Source: Streptomyces smaragdinus (lineage in GTDB: Bacteria; Actinomycetota; Actinomycetes; Streptomycetales; Streptomycetaceae). Taken from it: DNA of 64,000 bases. Position 1 is the stretch's first letter, and each line of letters starts with the position of its first letter. The stretch spans positions 372,001 to 436,000 of the forward strand of contig NZ_WEGJ01000002.1 of the NCBI RefSeq assembly GCF_009604385.1, given 5' to 3'. Shown here piece by piece: positions 24,965 through 33,977 of the stretch. Position numbers and translations under genes: made by a program. The notes beneath the pieces are model-generated. The model was given only the letters and a program-made list of their open reading frames with translations. It did no database searches and was not told the origin of the DNA.

Positions 24965-26272
24965 GTGGTCAAGCGGATCGTGACGCTGCTGCTCGTCGTA
25001 CTGCTGGGCGCCGCCGTACTGCCGGGCTCAGGGGCGTACGGCAAGGACCGAGGGGGCGGGCCACGGCCCGTGATCTTCGTCCACGGCTACAGCGGCTCCG
25101 GGGCGCAGTTCGCGACCCAGGCCAAACGGCTCACCGCCAACGGCTATCCGGCCGACCGGATCGAGACGCACGAGTACGACTCGCAGTTCCTGCACACCAC
25201 CGAGGCCGACGTCTACGCCGCCCTCGACGGGCGCATCACCCGGCTGCTCCAGCGCACCGGCGCCGACCGCGTCGACCTCCTCGCCCACTCCCTGGGCACC
25301 CGTCTGATGCAGACCTACCTGCGCAGCTCCCCCGAACGGGCGGCCCGGGTGGCGCACTACGTCAACCTCGACGGCTCGACCTCCGCCGACCAGCCCGGCG
25401 GCGTCCCCACCCTGGCCGTATGGGGCGAGGGCGACCCGGCGCGCACCGTCGGCGGGGCCCGCAACGTCCACTTCCCCGACCAGTCGCACACCCAGACGGT
25501 GACCTCACCGCAGACGTTCACCGAGTTCTACGGCTTCTTCACCGGGAAGGCCCCCCGCACGACCGAGATCAAGCCCCAGCCCCGCGTCACCCTCGCCGGC
25601 CGCGCGCAGCTCTTCCCGTCCAACGAGGGCGCCGCGGGCGCCCGGCTGGAGATCTTCCGCGTCGACCCGCGCACCGGCCGGCGCCTGGGCCACCACCCCG
25701 TCGCCGCGTACGACATCGGCGCCGACGGCTCCTGGGGACCGTTCCGGGGCAGCGGCACCGCGCACTACGAGTTCGCCCTCATCTGGAACGAGGAGCAGAC
25801 CCACCACCTCTACCTCCCCCCGTCCCGCCGCTCCGACCACCTGATCCGCCTGCTGACCAGCCACCCCGGCGAAGGCGTCTCCGCCCTGGTCGAGACCAGC
25901 GACCGGCACACCGCGCTGAGCATCACCCGGAACAAGGAGTGGTGGGGCGACCAGGGCGAGGCCGGCGACAGCCTGCGCGTCGACGGCCAGGAGATCGTGA
26001 ACGCGGCCGACGCGCCCCGTACCAAGCGCACCATCGGCATCTTCGCCCAGGACGCCGGCTCGGACGGCGTCACGGACCTCACCGCCCCGCTCCCGGCGTT
26101 CCACGCCCTGCCCTTCCTCACCGGGGTCGATCTCTACCTGCCCGCCGCCCCCGGCCGTTCCCACACCCTCACGGCTCTGCCCCGCGCCACCGACGGCCGT
26201 CCCGACACCCTGAACGTGCCCGCGTGGCCGTCGTCGACGGACCGGGTGTCGGTGCAGTTCGACGACTACTGA
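24965..26272 (+). CDS. secreted lipase/esterase (alpha/beta hydrolase)
   Basis: The 435-residue precursor has a signal peptide (LLLVVLLGAAVLPGSGA). The lipase core shows the oxyanion segment VIFVHGYSGSGAQF, nucleophile VDLLAHSLGTRLMQTY (Ser in AHSLG) and a later PDQSHTQTV His. A second region of about 220 residues (from GRAQLFPSNEGAAG) is beta-rich and may be a C-terminal accessory or lipid-binding domain. GTG 24965, behind GGGAGGCC, is chosen because the upstream ATG at 24821 would add a hydrophilic stretch before the signal. It is divergent from the adhesin gene and ended by a strong hairpin. Confidence 0.88.
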   Translation: MVKRIVTLLLVVLLGAAVLPGSGAYGKDRGGGPRPVIFVHGYSGSGAQFATQAKRLTANGYPADRIETHEYDSQFLHTTEADVYAALDGRITRLLQRTGADRVDLLAHSLGTRLMQTYLRSSPERAARVAHYVNLDGSTSADQPGGVPTLAVWGEGDPARTVGGARNVHFPDQSHTQTVTSPQTFTEFYGFFTGKAPRTTEIKPQPRVTLAGRAQLFPSNEGAAGARLEIFRVDPRTGRRLGHHPVAAYDIGADGSWGPFRGSGTAHYEFALIWNEEQTHHLYLPPSRRSDHLIRLLTSHPGEGVSALVETSDRHTALSITRNKEWWGDQGEAGDSLRVDGQEIVNAADAPRTKRTIGIFAQDAGSDGVTDLTAPLPAFHALPFLTGVDLYLPAAPGRSHTLTALPRATDGRPDTLNVPAWPSSTDRVSVQFDDY

Positions 26273-26280
26273 GCCCGCTC

Positions 26281-26312
26281 GACGCCGGAGGGGCGCGTAC
26301 CCCTCCGGCGTC
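26281..26312. terminator. hairpin terminator after the lipase gene
   Basis: A perfect 13-bp stem (GACGCCGGAGGGG with its complement) has a CGCGTA loop and sits nine bases after the lipase stop. It lies between convergent genes and can serve both. Confidence 0.88.
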
Positions 26313-26323
26313 TCGCCCGCTGC

Positions 26324-26968
26324 CTACAGTCCGCCTACCCGGGCGGGGAACTGCTCCAGGGTGGCCTCGGTCTTCTCCGGGTCGTCCGGGGCGGCGAAGT
26401 CGACCGGCTCCCGCAGGCGGTACTGGTCCCCGCGGGGCGGGAACTGCCTGATGTCGGCGACCATGACCATCGGTTTGGTGGCGGTCAGCACGAGCGGGTC
26501 CCCGTCGGGCCGATCGATGGTGACGGTGACCGGGACCGAGATCACGTGCTCGTACCGCGGCGGGAACTGCTGCGTCAGCGTCAGCTTGCTCGAGGCCTCG
26601 ACGTCGATGTCGTTCTGCTCGATGGTCACCGTTCCGGCCTCGTCGGAAATCTCCGCCGTGACGCGGAAGCCGACGGTGCGCAGCCGGACGCTCCTGAAGG
26701 GGTCCTCCGGGTTCACCTCGACGCGCTGCCTGATGCCGCCCCGGAAGTCGACGGACACCAGGTCGGCCCCGATCCGCATCGGGGAGTTGACGGCGAACAT
26801 CGACATGGGGATCTCCGCGCCGATGGGTGGCAGCCCGATCTGGGCGCGTTGCGGGACGGAGGCCGGCGAAGGCGGGGCGGCCGCGGCGGTGCTCGCGACG
26901 GCCGGGTACGCGGCGAGAGCGAGCAGGGTGGTGCAGACGGCGAGCATCCGGCGTGTGCGGGAGGGCAT
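26324..26968 (-). CDS. secreted hypothetical protein
   Basis: The 214-residue precursor begins MPSRTRRMLAVCTTLLALAA with an AxA site before APPSPAS. The mature part is beta-strand-rich, with repeated 'VxVxVTIDRPDGD' and LPVSLRxP-like segments and two similar AEISDEAGTVTIEQNDIDVE and VTVTIDRPDGDPLVLTATKP halves. No catalytic motif is seen. AGGAGAAGCAC precedes the chosen ATG; a further upstream ATG at 27019 is less likely. Such proteins in Streptomyces are often of unknown extracellular function. Confidence 0.7.
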   Translation of the reverse strand: MPSRTRRMLAVCTTLLALAAYPAVASTAAAAPPSPASVPQRAQIGLPPIGAEIPMSMFAVNSPMRIGADLVSVDFRGGIRQRVEVNPEDPFRSVRLRTVGFRVTAEISDEAGTVTIEQNDIDVEASSKLTLTQQFPPRYEHVISVPVTVTIDRPDGDPLVLTATKPMVMVADIRQFPPRGDQYRLREPVDFAAPDDPEKTEATLEQFPARVGGL

Positions 26969-27101
26969 GTGCTTCTCCTGGGTGGAGCGGAAGATCATGT
27001 CGAAGCGAGTGAAGCGCACATCCGGTGAGATATGGCGTTCTTGATCGCGTATGCCACCTGATGGTGTGAATCAGGGGTTTGATGCTGCCGCAGGGCATTC
27101 A

Positions 27102-28292
27102 TTACGATTGATCTGCCCGCACCCGCCGATCACGCAGCGCGGGGAGCAGCGCACCCAGCATGGCGACGCCCGTCAGCGCGAACGCCCACGGATATCCGGT
27201 GCCCCCGGCGAGCCGGCCGAAGGCGAGGGCGCCCGCCCCCATGCCCGCGTCGTACGCGAAGTTCCACAGCGCGCCGACCGTGCCGTACCCGGCGGGCGAC
27301 ACCCGTGCGTACATCAGCGTGAGCGTGGCGTTCTGCGCGATGCCGAAGCCGGCGCCGAACACGCCCACCGCGACGATCACCCACACCGCGCTGCCGGTGA
27401 GCGCCATCAGCACCGTCCCGGCCGCCGACAGCAGCAGCCCCGGCAGCACCAGCCCGCCGGACCCGTGCCGGTCCCCGTACCGTCCAGCCAGCCAGCGCGC
27501 CGCCGTAGCCGCCGCAGGCTGGACGAACAGCGCCGCCGCCACCAGCCCCGTCGCCGAGGCGGGCACCGCGAGCGGCAGGAACGTCACGACGATCCCGGCC
27601 GCCAGCGCGGTCACCGCGAACACCACCGCGGGCCGCAGCAGCCCACCCGTACGGAACGCCTCCGGCAGATCGATGGCGCGCCCCTCGGCGCCGACGCGTC
27701 CCGGCAGCCCCCACAGGGTCGGGATCACCGCGAGCGCCGCCACCCCACCGGCGGCGAACACCACCCCGTACCCCACCTGCCCGGCCAGCCACACCCCCAG
27801 CGGCAGCGCCAGCAGCGAGGGCACCCCGGTGACCAGCCCCACGACCGCCAGCCCCTCGCCGCGCCGCTCGGCCGGAATCAGATGAGCCGTCAGCGCCCCA
27901 CCCGCGACCAGCGTGAACGCGAACCCCAGCCCCCGCAGCGCACACACCACCACGATCCACCCCAGCCCCCGCGAGAAGCCCAGCGCCAGCGCCGGCAGCC
28001 CCATCAGGACCAGCCCCGCGCACAGCACGGCCCGATGCCCCCACCGCCTGATCAGCGCCGGCGTGCCGACCTCGCCCGCCACCGTCGCCAGCATCAGCGC
28101 ACCGGTGGCCAGCCCGGCCGCACCCCCGCCCCCGCGGCCCTGCGCGGAGGCGTAGTGCGGCACCACGGACAGCAGCAGATAGAAGCTCGTCGAGGCGCCG
28201 AACACGGACACCAGACGCAGCGCCAACGCCTGCGTCACCAGGGCCGGTCGGGCGGCCACGGTGGCGGGCCCGGAGTCTTGGGTCGTAGTCAT
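27102..28292 (-). CDS. MFS transporter
   Basis: The 396-residue protein has about 12 predicted membrane helices and the MFS loop signature RRWGHRAVLCAGLVLMGLPA between helices 2 and 3. The C-terminal half repeats the pattern with ARWLAGRYGDRHGSGGLVLPG. It is an efflux- or uptake-type major facilitator of unknown substrate. It is divergent from a MocR-type regulator gene with a 47-base gap, so the transporter is its probable target. Confidence 0.88.
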   Translation of the reverse strand: MTTTQDSGPATVAARPALVTQALALRLVSVFGASTSFYLLLSVVPHYASAQGRGGGGAAGLATGALMLATVAGEVGTPALIRRWGHRAVLCAGLVLMGLPALALGFSRGLGWIVVVCALRGLGFAFTLVAGGALTAHLIPAERRGEGLAVVGLVTGVPSLLALPLGVWLAGQVGYGVVFAAGGVAALAVIPTLWGLPGRVGAEGRAIDLPEAFRTGGLLRPAVVFAVTALAAGIVVTFLPLAVPASATGLVAAALFVQPAAATAARWLAGRYGDRHGSGGLVLPGLLLSAAGTVLMALTGSAVWVIVAVGVFGAGFGIAQNATLTLMYARVSPAGYGTVGALWNFAYDAGMGAGALAFGRLAGGTGYPWAFALTGVAMLGALLPALRDRRVRADQS

Positions 28293-28339
28293 ACGGCGAC
28301 GCTAAGCCGCCTACCGGACCGCGGGTAAGCTCCACTTCC

Positions 28340-29752
28340 ATGCCGCCGCAGTGGTCCAGTTCGCCGCCCGAACTACTTCTGGCCCTCGACCGGGCCGGCG
28401 ACCGCCCGCTGAACGCCCAGCTCCAGCAGGCCCTGCGCGACGCGATCCGCACCGGCCGCCTGCGGGTGGGCGAACGCCTCCCGTCCTCCCGGGAACTGGC
28501 CCGTACCCTCGGCGTCTCCCGCGGCCTGGTCCAGGAGTGCTACGCCCAATTGGCCGCCGAGGGCTACCTGATCACCCGCCCCGGCTCGGCGACCCGGGTG
28601 GCGGCCGGCGCCCTCACCCCACCCGGCACCCCGCACCCGCCGTCCGCCCCGCCACTCCCGGCGGCCGACTTCCGCACCGGGGTGCCGGACCTGAAGTCCT
28701 TCCCTGTGGCCGACTGGCTGTGGGCGTTGCGCGAGGCGGCCCGTACCGTACCCACCGCCGGCTTCGGCTACGGCGACCCGCGCGGCAGCGCCGCCCTGCG
28801 CGAGGTCCTGGCCGGCTACCTGCGCCGGGTACGTGCCGCCGCGGCCGACCCCCGGCACATCGTCGTCTGCAACGGCTACGCCCAGGGCCTGCACCTGGCC
28901 CTGGACGCACTCGCCGCCGCGGGCGTGCGCACGGTGGCGTTCGAGGACCCCGGCTCACCCGCCGCCGTCACCGCCGCGGCCGCCGCGTCGGGGATGCGCG
29001 CGGTCCCCGTACCCGTCGACACACAGGGCATCGACGTCCGCGCGCTGACCGCGACCCCCGCCCGGGCCGTCGTCCTCACGCCCGCCCACCAGTGGCCCAC
29101 CGGAGTCGCCCTCGCCCCGCGGCGCCGCCTCGCCCTGCTGGAGTGGGCGCGCGCACACGACGCGATCGTCATCGAGGACGACTACGACGCCGAGTTCCGC
29201 TACGACCGTGAACCCGTCGGAGCCCTCCAGGGCCTGGCCCCGGACCGGGTGATCTCCCTGGGCACCGTCAGCAAATCCCTCGCCCCCGCCCTGCGCATCG
29301 GCTGGATCGTCTGCCCGCCCCGACTGGCCGACCCGATCGCCGAACGCAAACACCGCAGCGACCACGGCACACCCACCCTCGATCAGCTCGCCCTCGCCCA
29401 CCTCATCGAATCGGGACGCTTCGACCGCCATCTGCGCCGGGTACGCGCCGTCTACGCCGCCCGCCGGGCCACACTGCTCACCGCCCTCGCCGAACACGCC
29501 CCCGGCGTACCGCTGACCGGTCTTGCCGCCGGCTTTCACGCCGTCGTTCATCTGCCTGCCGGTGCCGACGAGGAGAACGTGCGTACGGCGGCGCTGGAGC
29601 GGTCGGTGGGCCTGTACGGCATGAGCGGCCACCGCGCTTCGGGGCTCGGCGAACCGGCGCAACTCGTCCTGGGCTTCGGCGACATCGGCGAGCGGCAGAT
29701 CGCGGCGGGTATCGCGTCGGTCGGTCCGCTGCTGAGAGGACCCGGCGGTTGA
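28340..29752 (+). CDS. MocR/PdxR-type regulator (GntR HTH fused to aminotransferase domain)
   Basis: The 470-residue protein fuses an N-terminal GntR winged helix (about residues 20-85: ALRDAIRTGRLRVGERLPSS then ELARTLGVSRGLVQECYAQL) to a fold-type I aminotransferase domain. The PLP Lys is in GTVSKSLAPALRIGW, the Asp in EDDYDAEFRYD. MocR regulators sense PLP or an amino acid derivative and often control a divergent gene, here the MFS transporter. TAAGCT is eight bases before the ATG, so its leader is very short or absent. No vitamin B6 synthase is adjacent, so PdxR function is not implied. Confidence 0.9.
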   Translation: MPPQWSSSPPELLLALDRAGDRPLNAQLQQALRDAIRTGRLRVGERLPSSRELARTLGVSRGLVQECYAQLAAEGYLITRPGSATRVAAGALTPPGTPHPPSAPPLPAADFRTGVPDLKSFPVADWLWALREAARTVPTAGFGYGDPRGSAALREVLAGYLRRVRAAAADPRHIVVCNGYAQGLHLALDALAAAGVRTVAFEDPGSPAAVTAAAAASGMRAVPVPVDTQGIDVRALTATPARAVVLTPAHQWPTGVALAPRRRLALLEWARAHDAIVIEDDYDAEFRYDREPVGALQGLAPDRVISLGTVSKSLAPALRIGWIVCPPRLADPIAERKHRSDHGTPTLDQLALAHLIESGRFDRHLRRVRAVYAARRATLLTALAEHAPGVPLTGLAAGFHAVVHLPAGADEENVRTAALERSVGLYGMSGHRASGLGEPAQLVLGFGDIGERQIAAGIASVGPLLRGPGG

Positions 29753-29807
29753 CGCGGACACCGATCCCACTTGATCATGACGGGGATCCCCTCGGAGGTG
29801 CGACCCG

Positions 29808-30353
29808 ATGATGCAAGCGCCCGGCAACGACCTCCTGCGCGCCCGGGGCGCCGCCGGGATGCCGCACCCCGGCGGCACGCTCCTGGAACACCTGAACCGC
29901 GTCGCACGCCTGCTGGCCGAGTGGGGCGCGGACGAGGACGTACAGGCCGCCGGACTCTGCCACGCGATGTACGGGACCGACGGATTCGACCACGCCCTGA
30001 TGGGCACCGACGAGCGCGCACTGCTCGCCGCGACGATCGGCGACCGGGCCGAGGTGCTCGTCCACCTGTACGGCGGCTGCGACCGCACGGCCGTCTACCC
30101 GAGGCTGGCCACCGACCGCCCGGTCCTCTTCCGCGACCGCTTCACCGGCCGCGAGCACACCCCGCCGGACCGCGATCTCCGCGCCTTCGCCGCGATCACC
30201 GTGGCCAACGAACTCGACGTCCTGGCACACAACGCCGACCTCGCCGACCGCCACGGCGCCGCGCTGCACCGCCTCTTCACCGCCATGTACGACCTGCTCC
30301 CGGCCCCGGCCCGGGAGGCCTGCGACCGGCAGCTCGGCCGATACGCCGCCTGA
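29808..30353 (+). CDS. DUF6817 (HD-like) protein
   Basis: The 181-residue protein has a spaced histidine pattern resembling an HD-type fold: HPGGTLLEHLNRVARLL, then AAGLCHAMYGTDGFDHAL, and later IGDRAEVLVHLYGGCDR. This matches the DUF6817 pattern as I remember it. The enzymatic role is unknown; HD proteins are usually phosphohydrolases. It follows the MocR gene by 55 bases with its own ribosome site (CGGAGGTGCGACCCG), and it may be co-transcribed. Confidence 0.75.
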   Translation: MMQAPGNDLLRARGAAGMPHPGGTLLEHLNRVARLLAEWGADEDVQAAGLCHAMYGTDGFDHALMGTDERALLAATIGDRAEVLVHLYGGCDRTAVYPRLATDRPVLFRDRFTGREHTPPDRDLRAFAAITVANELDVLAHNADLADRHGAALHRLFTAMYDLLPAPAREACDRQLGRYAA

Positions 30354-30434
30354 CGCGGGACGCGCTGGTCCGCCGGGGTGAACCCGTGCGTGGCACGTAC
30401 GGGTGGCGCGTACCCGGAATGTCATGATCAAAAG

Positions 30435-30827
30435 ATGATGCGTGTCGCGGTCGTCGCCGCTTTGACAGTCCTCTCGCCGGCCGCCCCGGCCGTCGCCGTC
30501 GGCGGGACCGGCCCGGTCCGGTCCGCCGCCGAGATCGAGTGCCCGCCGGGTTACGTGTGTATTTACCCGGAGATCTCCTTCGGCGGCCAGCCATGGGTAC
30601 GCCGCGCCTCCGACGGCGGCGTGAAGGACCTGCCCGCCGAGATCCGCGACCGCGGCTGCTCCATCCGCAACAACTCCGACCGCACCGCCCGTGTCTACGA
30701 GAAGCGCAACTACGCCGGCCGCTGGGTGTGCGTCACCCGCAGCGGGGGCTCGATCCACGATCTGCGCGGTTACAACCTGAACGACCGGACCCGTTCACTG
30801 AAGATCAACGGAAACGACTGCGGCTGA
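30435..30827 (+). CDS. secreted peptidase inhibitor family I36-like protein
   Basis: The 130-residue precursor carries a signal peptide (VVAALTVLSPAAPAVA). The mature domain matches the I36/beta-gamma-crystallin-like pattern: CPPGYVCIYPEISFGGQPW, DRGCSIRNNSDRTARVYEKR, NYAGRWVCV and GSIHDLRGYNLNDRTRSLKI. Four to five Cys suggest disulfide bonding outside the cell. These proteins inhibit metallo- or other peptidases in Streptomyces (SMI type) in the known case. The ATG pair at 30435/30438 is ambiguous; the first is used. Confidence 0.85.
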   Translation: MMRVAVVAALTVLSPAAPAVAVGGTGPVRSAAEIECPPGYVCIYPEISFGGQPWVRRASDGGVKDLPAEIRDRGCSIRNNSDRTARVYEKRNYAGRWVCVTRSGGSIHDLRGYNLNDRTRSLKINGNDCG

Positions 30828-30829
30828 CG

Positions 30830-32722
30830 TCAGTTCAGATACCGGGCCACCGGTCCCAGCGTGAGCATCCCGCTCGCGGCGCCCGCGTGTTCCGCGCGGG
30901 CGCCGTGCAGGGCTGCCGCGGCGCGTGCGGTGAGGGCGGGCCGGTCGAGGCGCGCGGCGGCGTGGGCGGTCAGGCACCACAGGGCTTCCTGCATGTGGTC
31001 GGGCGGGGGCTCGGGCGCTGCCTCGAGGGCGGTGCGGGCCTGGGTGTCCCGGCCCTGGGCGAGGAGGATGTGGGGCTGGGCCCAGGGGCGGTACGGGCCC
31101 CAGTCGAGGTGGGGGTCGGTGGGCGCCGGGCGGTCGTGGAGGAGGCGCAGGCCCAGGAGGGCGAGGGGGAGGAGGCCGCGGTGCAGGCCGGGCATGCCGG
31201 CTGTGCGCAGGGCGTTGTCGGCGGCTCGGTAGTGGGATGCGGCGGTGGCGGGGGTGGGTCCGCCGGGTTCGGCGCTGCGGGCGGCCGTGGTGCGGGCGCG
31301 GAACCACTGGGTGAGGACGGGGACGAGGGGGGCTTCGGCGGTGGCGGCGATCGCTTCGGCGGCGCGGGCGTGGGCGGACGCCGCGTCGAGGTCGCCGAGG
31401 GCGGAGGCGGACTGCAGGCGGATGAGGTGGGCGAGGACGGCGTAGTCGTCGAGGTCGTGGCGGGTGGCCAGGTCGAGGATCTCGGCGCCGATGCGGTCGC
31501 GGGCCGGGGCGAGGCCGGGGCGGGTGAAGGCGTGCAGGAACACGCCGTTGAGGGCGAAGGCGAGCAGTGCGGGGTCGGCCAGGTCGCGGGCGAGTGCCTC
31601 GGCCTCGAGGGCGGCCTGCCGGGCGCGGTCGAGTTCGGTGGGGGTGAGGTCGGCCGGGCGGCTTTCGACGGCGATCGTGGCCAGGAGGCGGGCTCGCAGG
31701 TCGGCGGGGGCTTCGGGGCCGAGGGTGGTGAGGGTGTGTTCGGCGGCGGCGACGAGGGTGCGGGACTGGTCGGGGTCGTCGGCGCGGGTCCAGAGGGCGG
31801 GGACGTCGTAGGCGGCGATGATACGGGCGGTCAGTACGGGGTCGTCGGCGCGCTGGGCGTCCTGGACGGCGGCGAGGCGGTCGTGGCGGGAGCGGACGAG
31901 GGCGTCGCCGCCCGCGAGGGCGAGGGTGCGGGCCAGGCTGACGGTGGTGCGCGGGCCGAGGCGGGGGCCGGTCCACGGGGCGGTGGTGGGGGTCGCGTTG
32001 AGGATGTCGGTCTCCAGGCGCTGCAGGTCGGCGCCGGGGTCGAGTCCGTGGTGGTCGGCGAGGAGGGTGCGGGCGCGGCGGAGGGTGGCCAGGGCGTCGG
32101 CGCGGCGGCCCGCCCGGTGGAGGGCGCGGGCGAGGAGGACCCAGGCGGGCTCGCGCCCGGGATGCGCGTCGGTGTGGGCGCCGAGTTCGGCGACGAGTCC
32201 GGTGTCCTGTCCGGCGTCAAGGAGGACGCGGGCGCGCAGCTCCACCGCCTCGAGGCGCAGTTCCTCCAGCCGTGTCCGCTCGCGCAGGGCCCAGGGGGAG
32301 TCGGGGACGTCGGCGTAGGCGGGGCCGTGCCAGGCGGCGAGCGCCGCGCCGAGGCCGGACACCGTGCCGGGGCTGTGCCGGGCCCGGGCCAGGGCGTCCT
32401 GGAAGCGGTGGGCGTCCACGTCCTCGCGGGGCAGCCGCAGCGCGTAGCCGGCGCCCTCGGTGACGATGACGTGCGGCGGGGTACGGGGCGGGCGGTCGGG
32501 CTCGAGGGCGCGGCGCAGCGCGGCGACGAACGTACGGACGGCGCCCACGGCACGGGCCGGGGGGTCGGCCCACAGGTCGTCGACGAGGGTGCCGGTGGCG
32601 ACGATCCGCCCCTCGGCGGCGACGAGGCGGGCGAGGACCTCACGGTGGCGGGGCCCGCCGAGCTCGATCGGGCTGCCGTCGTCGTGAAAGGCCCGCACGG
32701 CGCCGAGCACCTCGATTCGCAT
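30830..32722 (-). CDS. SARP/AfsR-type regulator with BTAD and TPR-like region
   Basis: The 630-residue regulator starts with an OmpR-like winged helix (MRIEVLGAVRAFHDDG then GGPRHREVLARLVAAEGRIV). A bacterial transcriptional activation domain follows (AHRFQDALARARHS to LLADHHGLDPGADLQRLE, about residues 95-245). The rest is Ala/Arg-rich helical repeats. There is no clear NB-ARC P-loop, so it is a medium SARP with TPR-like tail rather than a full AfsR. Targets are unknown. It abuts the inhibitor gene convergently and is divergent from a hydrolase gene, 111 bases apart. The ATG 32722 is used with ribosome site GGAGGATGGGGGC. Confidence 0.88.
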   Translation of the reverse strand: MRIEVLGAVRAFHDDGSPIELGGPRHREVLARLVAAEGRIVATGTLVDDLWADPPARAVGAVRTFVAALRRALEPDRPPRTPPHVIVTEGAGYALRLPREDVDAHRFQDALARARHSPGTVSGLGAALAAWHGPAYADVPDSPWALRERTRLEELRLEAVELRARVLLDAGQDTGLVAELGAHTDAHPGREPAWVLLARALHRAGRRADALATLRRARTLLADHHGLDPGADLQRLETDILNATPTTAPWTGPRLGPRTTVSLARTLALAGGDALVRSRHDRLAAVQDAQRADDPVLTARIIAAYDVPALWTRADDPDQSRTLVAAAEHTLTTLGPEAPADLRARLLATIAVESRPADLTPTELDRARQAALEAEALARDLADPALLAFALNGVFLHAFTRPGLAPARDRIGAEILDLATRHDLDDYAVLAHLIRLQSASALGDLDAASAHARAAEAIAATAEAPLVPVLTQWFRARTTAARSAEPGGPTPATAASHYRAADNALRTAGMPGLHRGLLPLALLGLRLLHDRPAPTDPHLDWGPYRPWAQPHILLAQGRDTQARTALEAAPEPPPDHMQEALWCLTAHAAARLDRPALTARAAAALHGARAEHAGAASGMLTLGPVARYLN

Positions 32723-32833
32723 GCCCCCATCCTCCGTGCCGGGAGCGGTCCGCGGCCAACCGTACTGATCGGTTGCTGATCGCCGTCGCCCAGGCTGGCC
32801 CGGTCGGTCCCCCTACCCGAGAGGACATCCCTC

Positions 32834-33712
32834 ATGACCTCCGCCTTTCCCGGCTTCGACCACGTCCGCCTGCCCGGCGCCGACGGCGTGGAGCTGACCG
32901 CGGCCGTCGGCGGCAGCGGCAGCCCGGTCGTACTGCTGCACGGCTTCCCGCAGACCCACCTGATGTGGCGCCACGTCGCCGCCCGGCTCGCCGCCGACCA
33001 CACCGTCGTCTGCCCCGACCTGCGGGGTTACGGAGCCAGCGACAAGCCGGCGGCCACCGGCCCCGACGTGTACGCCAAACGCACCATGGCCGCCGACATC
33101 GTGTCCCTGACCGCGGCCCTCGGCCACGACCGCTTCGCCCTGATCGGCCACGACCGCGGCGCCCTGGTCGCCTTCCGCGCGGGACTGGACCACCCGCGGA
33201 CCGTCACGCACCTGGGCATCCTCGACGTCGTCCCGACGCTCGACATGTGGAACGTCCTGCACGGCGTCTCGGCGGCGGTCGCCTACCACCTGTACCTGAT
33301 GGCCCAGCCCCCCGGCCTCCCGGAGACGATGATCGCGGCGAGCGCGGACACCTTCTTCGGCTCCTTCCTCGACGCCTGGGCGAACGACCCGCGGGCGCTG
33401 CCGCCCGAGATCCGGGCCGAATACCTCCGGGCGAGCGCGGCCGCGGTGCCCTCGATCGTCGCCGACTACCGGGCCTCGGCGGGCATCGACATCGACCACG
33501 ACCAGGCGGACCTGGACGCCGGAACGCGGCTGACGATGCCCGTGACGGTGATCCAGCAGGACTGGGGTGCCCAACTGGGCTACGACGCCGCAGCGGTCTG
33601 GAAGCCCTGGGCCCCCGACCTGGACCACCGCCTGACCCGGGCGCGCCACTTCATGGCGGAGGAGGCCCCGGACGAGATCACCGCGGCGATCCAGGACCTC
33701 CTGACCCGCTGA
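32834..33712 (+). CDS. alpha/beta hydrolase, haloalkane/haloacetate dehalogenase- or epoxide-hydrolase-like
   Basis: The 292-residue enzyme has the full fold: VVLLHGFPQTHLMWRHVAAR (oxyanion HGFP), DLRGYGASDKP, and the nucleophile elbow ALIGHDRGALVAFR with Asp as nucleophile, as in dehalogenases and epoxide hydrolases. A C-terminal ARHFMAEEAPDEI supplies the catalytic His. Substrate is not predictable. It is divergent from the SARP gene and could be its target. A nitronate monooxygenase remnant overlaps its 3' end on the opposite strand. Confidence 0.88.
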   Translation: MTSAFPGFDHVRLPGADGVELTAAVGGSGSPVVLLHGFPQTHLMWRHVAARLAADHTVVCPDLRGYGASDKPAATGPDVYAKRTMAADIVSLTAALGHDRFALIGHDRGALVAFRAGLDHPRTVTHLGILDVVPTLDMWNVLHGVSAAVAYHLYLMAQPPGLPETMIAASADTFFGSFLDAWANDPRALPPEIRAEYLRASAAAVPSIVADYRASAGIDIDHDQADLDAGTRLTMPVTVIQQDWGAQLGYDAAAVWKPWAPDLDHRLTRARHFMAEEAPDEITAAIQDLLTR

Positions 33713-33830
33713 CCCGGCCCATCCGCCCGATCACGTCCCGCGCCTCACGGACGATGCGCCGCACCAGCTCTCCCGCCGGCGCCACGTCATGGATCAGCCC
33801 CTGAGCCACCAGGCCGGCCGACCGTTTCGG
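33678..33830 (-). pseudogene. C-terminal remnant of nitronate monooxygenase (2-nitropropane dioxygenase)
   Basis: About 45 codons contain AGLVAQGLIHDVAPAGELVRR followed by IVREARDVIGRM, which matches the extreme C terminus of NMO/FMN-dependent enzymes (GQxxGLIHDxPxxAELVxRIV). The rest of the approximately 330-residue enzyme is absent, and upstream sequence in the frame is not homologous. It overlaps the 3' end of the hydrolase gene on the other strand by 35 bases. Confidence 0.55.
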
Positions 33831-33977
33831 CAACCCCGTCTGACGGGAACCGAGCGGCCGGCTTGCCCCTGCCGACCGTGCATACGCCTGCACACCCGGC
33901 ACGTCGCCGGTGGCGCACGCGTATGCCCGGAGCCCCGCGGCGGCTCGACGGTCTCGTCGGCGAAGCAGGGCCCGGAA

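Noticed and set aside
30830..32722. Control of the NRPS cluster by the SARP gene
   Set aside because: It lies 17 kb away across many unrelated genes; a StrR-like regulator is directly at the cluster.
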